In this document: positions 11,901 through 21,839 of the stretch, piece after piece
How positions within the stretch are numbered: the stretch's first letter is position 1
Layout: every line of letters begins with the position of its first letter
Assembly (NCBI GenBank): GCA_000697335.1
Contig: JNEM01011616.1
Span: 1-22,926 of the forward strand
Source: Conidiobolus incongruus B7586
Taxonomy: Eukaryota; Entomophthoromycota; Entomophthoromycetes; Entomophthorales; Conidiobolaceae
Reading direction: 5' to 3'
DNA length: 22,926 nt
The notes under the pieces: model-generated
What the model saw: only the letters and a program-made list of their open reading frames with translations
What the model was told of the DNA's origin: nothing
Databases searched by the model: none
Position numbers and translations under genes: made by a program

Positions 11901-13808
11901 ATAATTAGATATTTTTCATTGGAATTAAATTTATTGTTCGGTATTTATTATCTTAGCCTAAATATATTCATATTTAGTTATTTAAATCAGTTGTAAATTT
12001 TGATATATATTGTTTAATTTTATCAATAATTATTCAATTGAATTTGGATAATTTGGATTTTAAATTTCTCATTTTGTGGCTATATAACAGTAAAATCCAA
12101 TTTATATTATTTGAAAATATATATATATATGTCACTCTTATTTAATAATATATAACCTTATATAATTCCAAATTAGTGATATTTTTATTACAATTAAGGC
12201 TCAAAATTTAATGAACACATTGCATATTCTCAAATTAAATTTATTATCATTTTAAACTTTATATTTCTTTACAAATCCTTGCTTGAGTTTATAAATATAT
12301 TAACCAAATGATTATATCGATATCAATCAATTTAAATCCAAAATTAATATCCAATATTCAGTTTAAATTTTTAATCATACTTATCAGTTTATTCATAAAT
12401 TTTTGTATCACGACTGTTCATTTCTAATATATTTATTGAATTCGATATAATTTATTAATTTTTTTATATTACAAGTAGGCATAGTTATTTGTTTTTTAAT
12501 TTAAATGTTAATGTGCTTAGCTTGTAATATATTTTGATATTATTTTTATTTAATTCGAATATAATAATATACTGATATAGAAATGAGCGGTTATCTATCA
12601 AGAAAAAAACTTCAGATTATTCTTGGTTTGTAATATATAATCATAAATCTCTTAAATTCACTCCTATATATTTTGAAATGAATCAAACAATCAATCAGTT
12701 CAAACCGATATATTGTAGATCTATAAAATTTCAATTAAACATTATAAATTATTTTATTTTTTATTTATATTATCTGAAATAAATTATGGAATTTATTTAA
12801 ACTAATTAATTGATTGAAAATATAGGTTTTATAATTTTAAAGTTTTATTAATGATTGTCACAGATCATAAAAAAATGATTCAAGTGCGTAAAAATAGCAA
12901 AAGATTAAAGTATATCGAATAATACGCTGGAATATATACTTAATAAGGATCATAATCGTTTAGAAATTATGAAAAAATGACTATGATACAAAAGATATTG
13001 ATCATATAGTTACACTGTTGAGAGAATCAAATAGATAACTTTGAGAAAATCCAAACAAATACTCAATCACATGGAAACAACAAATCTAGATTTTATCATT
13101 CAAATTCTTTTTGCAAGCAATTCTTGAATTAGTAAAGTAATTGAACTATTTTTAAAACTCCTTTTCAAATATTGTGCATTAGGAGATTTTTATAAATCAT
13201 TTTTGTTTAATGAAACTATTCATAATATCTAGTCACTAAATATTATAATTCAGAATTGATATTTATATATCATTTTTTAGTTTATAAATTGTTAGATAAT
13301 TTAATATGATAATAAATACAAATTTAGAAATATATTGATTATATTGAACTTTGGGAAATTTTTTCAATCAAAATTTTCGAAATAATTAAATTTAACTTGA
13401 TAAAGGAAATCACAAGGATTTTCAGTTTAGTCAAATTTATATTTAAATTACTCATTACTGAATACTATATTAATTATGATATCGGTTGAAGGTTTATAAT
13501 AAACACAGTAATCAGGTAAGTAAGCTGTAATTAACATTGATTAATCTATTAAGAGCCTCATCTTTCAGACAATCTAGTCTATTTTACATTAACTGATTAA
13601 GAACATTGACTTAAAAGGAATAATAATTATCATCAAAAAATAAAACAAATTTCAAACTAATTAACACTTTAACTAAATTGGTTAAAAGTTTTTCAAATCA
13701 ATTCAAAACACAGTCTTAATAAATATTTGATCTTTTATTCATTATCAATTCAATCTTTTATTCATTCTTATTAAGATTAATTAATATTATATATAATACT
13801 ATATTGTT
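11901..13808. other. AT-rich spacer between the WD40-like and Sac genes
   Basis: No gene seen on either strand. The sequence is AT-rich with short TA tracts (for example about 12118-12130). The only regular feature is a 14-base direct repeat close to the start of the next gene, listed separately. Confidence 0.6.
13730..13766. repeat. 14-base direct repeat upstream of the Sac gene
   Basis: ATCTTTTATTCATT occurs at 13730-13743 and again at 13753-13766, a 23-base period ending about 40 bases before the start codon. It could be a tandem duplication or paired binding sites in the promoter or leader; chance is possible at this base composition. Confidence 0.5.
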
Positions 13809-16800
13809 ATGCTTGAATATATTAATCAACCTTTTAATACTGTTGATCTTTGGGTTGAACCCAATCGTTTTATATTAACTCCAATAAATTCCAATGAAGA
13901 CAATACAAATTCACTATGTATTCCTTTTGACTATGAAGCATCTATACACGAAATAAGTAATTTCATCGTTTCAATAAATTTATTAGATTAATACAATATA
14001 TTTACAATTTTTACTTTTCACTAATATTTTAGCTCAAGTCAAATCAAATCCTCAGGGTGTATGTTTTAGAGTTGAAGGAATTTTGGGAACTTTAAAATTA
14101 TTAACAGGTATAAATTTCTACTAATTACTGATTTTTTATATCTAGAACCAATATATATAAACATAATGACAATAATACTAAATAATTTTATTGGTTTTAG
14201 GAAAACATCTGATTGTAATTATACAGAGTAAATTAATAGGTAAACTATTTAACCAACCCATCTACCAAATTGGAAAGGTCGCACTCGTCCCATATAGTTA
14301 CCATTTGGCTATTATCTCACTTGAAGAGGTCACAAATATGATTCAACCCTTAGTGGATTTGACTCTTGAGGAGAATTCAGATCCCAACACTTCTGAAAAC
14401 ACTAATCTAATAAATAGGATTAAAAATGCTGTAGGCATCAATAAAACGCCCCCGATATCCATCCCCACAAACATTCCACTGTCGGAACTGACTCCATCCA
14501 CCAATTCGCCAGCATCGCCTCCGCAGCTGCTCAGTTCAGGAAGTACCGTTGAGTCGAATTCACCCATAGCAACTGCTGGAACGCCACCTAACGCGGGAAG
14601 AAAGTCAAGTAGAAGTCAGGATCAAATACTCGAGAGTAGAATCAAGAAAGAAATATTACGACTTTTTAGCTTCGAAGGAGGGATGTATTATTCATATAGT
14701 TTTGACTTAACACAAAAACTTGATAATATTTATAATTTATACAAAACTCAAAAGACTAAAAATCAGCCATTTGAAAACTTGCTCAGTACCATAGATCGTG
14801 AATACTGGTATAATCAGTGGCTTCAAAAAGAGCTTCTTGACTTGAATTTGATTAAATGGGTTATTCCAGTGATTCAAGGCTTTGTACAAATTGAACACTG
14901 TGAAATTGATCACCACAAATTTTTACTTGGCATAGTTGCAAGGAGAAACACTGGCAGATTGGGGATGAGGTATCAGCGTAGAGGTGTAAATGAAGATGGT
15001 AAAGTCGCCAATTGGGTCGAGACGGAACAGATTATTCATTTCGTTCAACCTAAAGAATCTGATGGAATTTCTGAGCCAATGATACATCATTGGTGCAGCT
15101 ACACTCAAATCCGAGGATCCATCCCTTTATTCTGGTCGCAGTCACCCTATAGTTTCAAACCCATTCCTATTCTTGATAGATCTGGAGAGGAAAATTTAGG
15201 ATCTTTCAAGTTACATTTTGACCAAATCTCTCACAAATATCAAGCCCCTATAACGGTAGTCAGCTTGACGGAGACATCGGGTCGTGAATTAATTGTAGGA
15301 TCAGCTTATAAAAACTATTTTCAAACCGCCTTCCCCAACCCTGATAATATAACGTCAACGTTACCTAAGTATCAATTTGTTGAGTTTGACTTTCACAAGG
15401 AGTGTGCTAATATGAATTACTCAAACTTGTCCAAATTAATTGAATTGATAGAACCACATTTGGCATACTGTAATTATTTTTGGATCCAATCAAAAGATGC
15501 TCAAACCACAGAGCAGTTCTCCGCTCAGCAAGGAGTAATCCGAACTAATTGTATGGATTGTCTGGATCGAACCAATGTTGTCCAGAGCACTATTGCACGC
15601 TATATCCTCAATATACAACTATTCCGCTTAGGGATACAGCCGAGCCCTGAGAAAGGTATAACAGTGCATCCAACCTTTGAAGCTAAGTTCAACGAACTGT
15701 GGGCAAATCATGGCGATTGCATATCTCAACAGTATGCAGGTACATCCGCTCTTAAAGGGGATTTCGTCAGACTCGGTAAGCGAAATATCCAGGGAATCAT
15801 GAACGATGCAACCAATTCTTTATCTAGATTTTATTACAATTCATTTAGAGATTTCTTCACACAAGCTGTCATTGACTACCTGCAGGGATCACAACCTCTA
15901 AACCAGTTCCGTCGTGTTGCAGAAACACATGTAGCAACTGAGCCAGGTCATGATAAAAGGTTTAGGAAAGCTCGTCAAAGCGCTATTGACATAAGCCGTG
16001 CTATGGTCATCCGAGAAAATGAACATTACCTCGGTGGCTTGACACTTCTTTCACCAGTTCCCCTGAATACTCTCTATCACTATCAAGTGGAAGACAAAGT
16101 AGTTTTACTCACAGATAAGGCACTCTACATCTGTTCATTCCATTTTGGTTTAGAAAAGGTAATTGGAGTGGAAATTATCAATTTGGAGCTGATAGAAAAA
16201 ATCCAACATGGGGAGTATCTCCTAAGTAAAATGGACTTGAATGCAGTTGAAGTCAATGACGGTGGCCTACCATTTAGTGAAGAGCAAATCCGCAAGCACC
16301 ACTATGGACTAGTTATATGGTACCAGAAATCGAAACCTGTTAACATGGAAAAGTCTGAGAGCGATGGGAAAGCTGCCTCGTCCCAATTCTCCCTCTTTGG
16401 CAGCGGTGCCACTTCAAAAGCCAGCAAGAGTAATTTTATCGCATTGAAGGCAATTCCCCTTGTAGTTGACAAAGTAGGCACAAGTCCGAGAAATTCACCC
16501 TCATCCTTGGATAGAGAATCTTTAGCACACACTAATTTCATCAATACTACTCAAAATATCAATGACGACGAACATAGCGAAGAAGTTTCGGCCGACGATG
16601 TGATTTTCCAGTTTATTGATCTTTTGATACCAACTGCCGAAAAGGCTAAACGACAGGCTGCAGCTAATCAAGGTCGTCAAGCTAATGAAGAAAATGCCAT
16701 GGATCAGGAACTCACAGGCATTCCAGTGACTATAGAAATTATTAAAAAAGGGATATTAAAGTACATTAACTTAACAAAATTACTAAAATAATTACTAATT

Positions 16801-16866
16801 CAATTATTTAGGGGGGAAGAACTCAAACAAAAAATCAAAAAATATAGAGGATTCCTAAAATCATAA
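13809..16866 (+). CDS. Sac2/INPP5F-type phosphoinositide phosphatase (4 exons, about 945 aa)
   Basis: Proposed exons are 13809-13956, 14033-14107, 14201-16760 and 16812-16866. An in-frame stop at 13794 fixes the start. Exons 1-3 form the SacI N-terminal part (FRVEGILGTLKLLTGKHLIV; KLFNQPIYQIGKVALVPYSY). A Ser/Pro/Thr-rich linker follows at about 120-218. The catalytic part contains GMYYSYSFDLT (from 235), GMRYQRRGV and VETEQIIH, and the CX5R loop NCMDCLDRTN with C525 and R531. WANHGDCISQQYAGTSALKGDF follows. From about 682 (EHYLGGLTLLSP...VVLLTDKALYIC) it matches the hSac2 domain of INPP5F, which S. cerevisiae Sac1 lacks. No C-terminal membrane anchor is seen, unlike Sac1. Family members dephosphorylate phosphoinositides, PtdIns4P for Sac2, on endosomal membranes. 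If the last intron (16761-16811) is not spliced, the frame stops at 16791 instead. Confidence 0.92.
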
Positions 16867-17295
16867 TTTAATATCCACTTGAAATATCTCCTAATTACAA
16901 TTCAAATAATATATATAAATTATAATCTTTTGTTTAATGTTAATATAAAGTTGATTTATTAATAAATATTATTCAAAATTTTTTAATTATTTTAAAACTT
17001 TTTATTAATTATATTAATTATTACAAAGATTAGTTTTACCATTTATAAATAATTCAAGTGAAAGTGGCTGAATATATAAAATATTTACATTAATTCAATA
17101 ATTCAAAATATGGTTATCGGTTATGATTTTTAAATGACTGAGATAGTAGCTTATATATAATAAAATATTAAATCATTCTAAAATATCTAGTAAAAATAAT
17201 TTATGATACTAATCAAATATTTTGATAATATTCTTATTTTGGTATTTGATTTAATTGTATTTTATTAATATCAATATTAAAAATATATCCTTTAA

Positions 17296-17333
<38 letters not shown>

Positions 17334-20034
17334 TTAGTTACAATTATCACTACTATTATTATTTTAAAAATCAAATATATTTTATAATTCATATAAATTA
17401 ATATAATTCAGTTGAAAAATTTCATACTTTAAGATGATATAGCACCTTTTGACTCATTGTAAATAAATATAATTATAAATTTAAATAATACTAATTAAAG
17501 ATATTTCAATTATTTCAACTTCATAATCAAAATTAATTTTTTTTAATTTTTATTTTTACAGATCAAGTGAAAATATTCGTTCAACTTGAAAAGAATCTTA
17601 AAGTTCCATTCTTTAATAACTTAAACACATATATGAAGTTTATTTTATAAAATTTTCGAATATATTATAAAATTTGGATTATAATTAGCATCATATTGGC
17701 AATATACGATAGTGTTTATTTTGATTAAGGTATATTTATATAGAATAGATAGGAGATTGTAAGAATTTTAAAACTATTAACAAATTAATACTCTTATTTT
17801 ATTATTAAAAGCTGATAAGAATACATACTAATTTTAGTAATATGTTAAAAATATATCGATTATATGGATTGTTTTGAAAATATTGTTATTATATTTGAAT
17901 GCTGCAATCAAATTATATGGATTCTTAAGATTCAGATAATATAATATACAATGATTATAAATATGTATAAATGGGAAATTATTTACTTTTATTCATCAAC
18001 GATTAATAGTATTGAGGTTATTGTTGAAGATATTATTATAATATTCTATTATCATATTGATGTTGGTAAATCCTTGAATATTTTTTTGTAATAAAAATCT
18101 TATCTTTTGCATTCTAAATTCAGTTATCTCAAAAACCACAAATAATTTAATAATATATTGAATTGGGGAAATTTAGTTGAATATTTTAAAATTTGCAGGA
18201 GTTTATGAAAAGTAGTTTATTTGAAAAGGTAAATGATTTTAAAAGAAATATGTACATCAAAGTATAGATGTGAGCTGAATGATAAATTATTATGCTATTT
18301 AAAGTTAATAGTTTTATCATCATTCTAGAGGATAAAAAAATACAAATATAAATTAAAATAATAACCAATAAAGAGCCAAAGATTAACAATATATGGCTAA
18401 AAATCTCATATACAAAATAATATATTCTCAATCACGTTGTGTAAAAATCGATTATGATTGGATTAAAGGACAATTATCATCTAAAAAAGACTCTGAACTG
18501 ATCAACTTATGATTAACAAACATACTGGTTTGATTCTATAATAAACTTGACATAACCTTTGATATACTTAAAACATTTAATAAATGCCACAATTACGGTT
18601 AAAATATAGCAGCTAAAAAGATTACCTTGAATTCAAAACCAATAAAAATTTATATTCTCTTATTATACATTTTTAGAATTAAATTATATTTCAATAGATT
18701 TTAAAATTGTAAATATAAAACTGAATTATTATTAGTCGATTATTGTAATTAACTTGAATAAGTAGATGGGCAGAATTTAAAAATTAGATATATTATATTA
18801 AATTTGAGACATTTATCAAAGCTATTATTCACATTACATCAATAAAATTTTAATATATTATCTATATTAACAACCATATCGAACAAATCTAGAAATGAAA
18901 ATAGCATCCAAATGAGGTACAACGGAAGTATTAATATTATTTTAATTAGCACTCTGTGTAATCGATACCTGTTAGAAAATTTAAAATTTACAACTTGTGA
19001 AATTTTTATTTCAGCTTTCATACTATATTTTCCATTTAATATTTATCAGTCAAATGATTGCTATTAATTTTTAAGCTCAAAACTCCATATTACACTACTA
19101 TCAAATCAAAGTATGTTCACAATCATTATCATATGAACAACCATTTTGAAAATTTTTAATAGTTAAATTTGATTCAACCAATTAGCACTGAATTGAAGAA
19201 TACTATGATTAATTTGATTGGACCAAAGTCAAAAATTTCATGTCCATTGCGAATACTTTTATTTCACAGTTGAAAAAATTTTTCATTCTCTCCAAAATAC
19301 CAATTTATGCAGTTTATCTTTATATATCAACATATATTTTTATTATATATAATTCAACAATTTGATTCAATTAAATTGAAAACAATGATAGTAGCTACTA
19401 CTTAATCAGATGATTTATAGTGTAACAGACAGTATTAAGTATCAAAGGCATCAACTACTCAATCCACTTTGGTTGATTATTTTTGAATGCTCTCATGTTA
19501 GAATATAAAAAATCAATATTTTTGGGTAAATATATGGTTACCATTAATTTCATATTGCCTAATATAGGTTATGTAGAATGGAAAGGTATGGGATTTTGAA
19601 TAAATTAATTAAATCAGAATACTAACATTAAAAAGAAATTTCTTGATATTGGCCATTAAATATTAATAGATTTAAAATTATATGAAATTTAGAATCTCTT
19701 GATAAAAATATTATTTAATCGTTATTTTAGTTTATACAAATTTATGACCCTAAAACAAAATACAAAATAATCTATGAATTGTTTGTAATCAAATTATTCA
19801 TTTTCTCATGATATTATCCGCTTAATATATCCTATCACTCAACCTCAGTTTAAGCTGTTATTCCGAATAGTCCCCTCGGATCATTAACCTCATATAATTT
19901 AGTTTTGTATTGGGTTTAAAAAAATCACTTTTTTCACTTGAATATATGAGAAAAAATAATCTAATTTAACCAATCAAATGGCAGTTCGTTCCACTATCTA
20001 AATCAAAAATTTTCTTGTTTTAATGAAATCATAG
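16867..20034. other. Long AT-rich gene-poor spacer before the bZIP gene
   Basis: About 3.2 kb without a supportable gene. Open frames of 60-81 codons on the minus strand (18186-18431 and 18839-19021) are AT-rich, rich in Ile, Leu, Phe and Tyr, and lack recognisable motifs, so they are treated as chance. A (TA)n tract lies at 17298-17330. The last 250 bases are slightly richer in G and C. They include a CCCCT stress-element-like string near 19872 inside a 5-base inverted repeat (TCCGA...TCGGA) and probably belong to the bZIP promoter. Confidence 0.6.
17298..17330. repeat. (TA)n microsatellite, 33 bases
   Basis: Uninterrupted alternating TA of 33 bases, the longest simple repeat in the window. 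Confidence 0.95.
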
Positions 20035-20042
20035 TATAAAAG
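20035..20042 (+). promoter_or_regulatory. Probable TATA box of the bZIP gene
   Basis: TATAAAAG lies 107-114 bases before the bZIP start codon. Transcription about 30 bases downstream would give a leader of about 80 bases. That leader is pyrimidine-rich and contains no ATG, so there is no upstream open frame of the GCN4/ATF4 kind. Confidence 0.6.
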
Positions 20043-20148
20043 AAACTTATTCTGGCAAATAGCAATCTTTGTTAGTTTCTTAGCTATTTAATTTCAATTC
20101 TTCTTGCTATTACGCTCACCTTACTACATTTCATACTACGTTTTACAA

Positions 20149-20886
20149 ATGGATCCCACTTTCTCTGCCGATCTTTTGAATCTCTACCCTAACTACTTCC
20201 CTTTTGACAACTCTTCACCTCTCAATTGTCTTCCAAATGTCAGCTGTGTTGACCCATTTAACTCTATGATCTCTCCTGATCCTTTCTTATCCAATTTTGC
20301 CCTCCCTAACACTTTCAATGCCGACCCTTGGTTAAGTATTATCAACTCTACTTCTTCAGATCCTCTTTCCTCTCACTCTGACCCCTCTTCTCCTACCTGT
20401 AATTCTCTACCTCCCGAAATTAAAGGAGAAACAGCTTCCACTCAATCTGAATGCCCTAAAGGATCTTTTAGACCAATTCTTCCTAAACTCCACAATGAAA
20501 CCACCACTGAACCTTATTCAAAGAATAAGCCTGCTTTTAGAGTTGGTAAGCGCAAATCCAGCAAGAACGCCGACCTCTCGCCTGAAGAACGTCAGAGACT
20601 CGAGGCCGAACGCCGCCGTCGCAATACAGAAGCTTCCGCCCGTTTCCGCCAAAGAAAGAAAGAACGCACCAATCAACTTCAGAATACTGCCAAAAACATG
20701 ACTATGCGTGTTCAAGAGCTAGAAGCGCAACTCGATAGCTGGAAAGCATATAGCCAGCAGCTCGAAGCTCTCCTCAAGCAACTCAACCCCTCCATCGAAC
20801 TTCCGCTGCCTCCTTCTGATGATGACTTCAGGAAGAGCTCTTCTGACTCTGAGGAAGATCACAATGACAACAGCTCTTCCTGTTAG
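20149..20886 (+). CDS. bZIP transcription factor, CYS3/MetR/Zip1-like (245 aa)
   Basis: The start is the first ATG after the TATA box; the frame is open further upstream to 20104 but without an ATG. Residues 1-125 are Ser/Pro/Asn-rich with repeated DPF/SDP motifs, like an activation region. The basic region is at about 151-172 (RRRRNTEASARFRQRKK), with N159, A162 and R167 at the DNA-contact positions. The zipper heptads run L177, M184, L191, W198, L205, L212, so Met and Trp replace two leucines. The tail (224-245) is acidic and Ser-rich. The NTxASARFR pattern is that of fungal CYS-3/MetR/Zip1 factors. Many of these control sulfur-amino-acid or stress genes as dimers in the nucleus, but paralogues are common, so the exact target set is not assigned. 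The coding part has no intron; a probable intron begins directly after the stop. Confidence 0.93.
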   Translation: MDPTFSADLLNLYPNYFPFDNSSPLNCLPNVSCVDPFNSMISPDPFLSNFALPNTFNADPWLSIINSTSSDPLSSHSDPSSPTCNSLPPEIKGETASTQSECPKGSFRPILPKLHNETTTEPYSKNKPAFRVGKRKSSKNADLSPEERQRLEAERRRRNTEASARFRQRKKERTNQLQNTAKNMTMRVQELEAQLDSWKAYSQQLEALLKQLNPSIELPLPPSDDDFRKSSSDSEEDHNDNSSSC

Positions 20887-20937
20887 GTAGGTTAAATATG
20901 CTGAGTATTTCTCTGTTTCTAATTTTTATTTTAATAG
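20887..20937 (+). other. Probable 3' UTR intron of the bZIP gene
   Basis: A GTAGGT donor touches the TAG stop codon and TTTTAATAG forms the acceptor 51 bases later, with TTCTAAT as branch-like site. Length and signals match the coding introns in this window. A second, weaker donor (GTTAGG at 20882) overlaps the stop codon. Confidence 0.55.
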
Positions 20938-20941
20938 GTCT

Positions 20942-20970
20942 GCGTCATCTTGAGTTAATCTTAAGGACGC
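20942..20970 (+). other. Hairpin just after the 3' UTR intron
   Basis: GCGTC (20942-20946) pairs with GACGC (20966-20970). Inside it CTTGAG (20949-20954) pairs with CTTAAG (20960-20965), with one G-U pair, around the loop TTAAT. A two-base bulge (AT) separates the two stems on the 5' side. It starts four bases after the proposed intron acceptor. Confidence 0.5.
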
Positions 20971-21507
20971 CTTGGATGGATTTTGATTTCTTTCCATCTT
21001 AGAATCATCAGTAGTGTTTGTAGATTTGCAGCTTTTCTTTTTAATTTGTATTATATTTGTATTTTTATTTTCCAGTTTCGGTCCTCAACTGACCGATCCT
21101 ATCCCTTAATTAATCTATCTATCTCTTTCCTTTATTTATTCCCTTTTCCCGTGTCATTTGACACTCTCTACAAGGAAGTAGATCAGGCCGGAAAGGTTGT
21201 CACAAACCTGCGGATATTTCAACAATACCCCGACCTCTTCTTCCTCTACCCTTGACTTCTTTACATAAAGAAACAAGGTCTTCTTGCCCTTAACCCTCCT
21301 TTCCTCCCTATATTTTCAATTGTTATAGTATTTGATTTTGAATTAGTATTATTCAGCATTAATCCACATATTCAACTTACTAATTTTAGTATTAGCTTAC
21401 ATCATATAATATTAATTGTATTACTCTCATACTTTTTATAGAATTATTATTTTCAACAGATATTTTATTTATATTTATATTTCAATTACTAACCTTTTTA
21501 GCGACCT

Positions 21508-21701
21508 ATCCCCGGATTCTATTGTTCTCTTTACTTTCGTTTCTCACCCGGCGACTATCGCTGGAACTTGATCTGATCACGAGGGGACAGTAGTTGTCTG
21601 GGGATTTCATTTGCTTTCAACTTTCTCCCTTACCTGTTTAGTTGGCGTTTTTTTCTTTTTTTAGCCGACTAGATGGAACCTGGGTGATCACGAAAGCAAA
21701 T
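21508..21701 (+). ncRNA. Candidate two-domain structured RNA element
   Basis: Domain A is closed by ATCCCCGGA (21508-21516) pairing with TCTGGGGAT (21597-21605), nine pairs with one G-U. It contains the hairpin 21548-21564, CCGGCGA/TCGCTGG around the loop CTA. Domain B is closed by a perfect ten-base stem, ATTTGCTTTC (21609-21618) with GAAAGCAAAT (21692-21701). It contains a ten-pair hairpin (21637-21646 with 21664-21673, two G-U pairs) with a T-rich loop. The domains follow each other directly. I compared it by memory with snRNAs, U3, SRP, RNase P/MRP and tRNA and saw no match. Whether it is expressed is unknown. Confidence 0.3.
21552..21693 (+). repeat. Direct repeat of a CGACTA...TGGAAC...TGATCACGA module
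   Basis: Copy 1 is 21552-21582 and copy 2 is 21666-21693, 114 bases apart. They share CGACTA, TGGAAC, a TG step and the nine bases TGATCACGA, with small indels between. A weaker third relative (CGACCTATC...GGATT) starts at 21502. The last two start positions, 21502 and 21666, each lie within two bases of a T-rich stretch ending in AG. Confidence 0.6.
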
Positions 21702-21722
21702 TCAATCTCTTTTTTTAACCAA

Positions 21723-21728
21723 AATAAA
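21723..21728 (+). terminator. AATAAA polyadenylation-like signal
   Basis: AATAAA follows the structured segment by 22 bases, where sequence composition starts to shift back to AT-rich spacer. It is a plausible end of the bZIP or ncRNA transcript, but such strings are frequent here. Confidence 0.3.
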
Positions 21729-21839
21729 AAATTATTTCAATTTAACTTTTCCGTCTCTTACTCTACTTTTTATTTTTTTACATTTATTTTTACCTGTTTT
21801 ATCATGATATCAATAATCTATGTTAATGACTTATCATGA

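Larger units (their letters stand above)
20938..21730 (+). other. Pyrimidine-rich transcribed-looking region, long 3' UTR or ncRNA
   Basis: This stretch has more G and C than the spacers and a clear excess of T and C over A and G on the + strand. It contains no convincing coding frame: the 90-codon frame at 20983-21255 is low-complexity, rich in Phe, Leu, Ile and Ser, and lacks motifs. Local hairpins include 20942-20970, 21078-21096 (6-base stem TCGGTC/GACCGA, 7-base loop), 21151-21164 and 21188-21213. Splice-acceptor-like signals are seen at 21487-21501 (ACTAAC, then TTTTTAG) and 21647-21664. An AATAAA lies at 21723-21728, a plausible end. The most economical reading is a long structured 3' UTR of the bZIP mRNA; an independent RNA gene is the alternative. 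Confidence 0.45.

Noticed and set aside
13809-16866. Calling the phosphatase Sac1 or Fig4
   Set aside because: There is no C-terminal membrane anchor as in Sac1, and an hSac2-like region follows the catalytic part; GMRYQRRGV and VETEQIIH resemble INPP5F closely.
18186-18431. 81-codon open frame on the minus strand (and a 60-codon one at 18839-19021)
   Set aside because: Composition is that of the AT-rich spacer; the residues are mostly Ile, Leu, Phe, Ser and Tyr, there is no motif, no promoter-like patch and no intron-linked exon.
20149-21213. HAC1/XBP1-type Ire1 splice sites on the bZIP mRNA
   Set aside because: Strings fitting CNGNNGN exist (for example near 21208 and in the coding region) but none sits in a 7-base loop with a proper stem, and the basic region is of the CYS3/MetR type, not the HAC1 type.
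20983-21255. 90-codon + strand frame downstream of the bZIP gene
   Set aside because: Low-complexity Phe/Leu/Ile/Ser translation of a pyrimidine-rich stretch, with no ATG-led start near good context and no family match; better explained as UTR or RNA.
21286-21300. CCCTTAACCCT string as a telomerase RNA template
   Set aside because: It would template TTAAGGG, not the TTAGGG usual in fungi of this kind, and no flanking telomerase RNA features were recognised.
21480-21720. tRNA, U snRNA, U3, SRP or RNase P/MRP RNA gene
   Set aside because: No tRNA B box, Sm site context, box C/D pair, SRP loop or P4/CR motifs could be seen in the structured segment.
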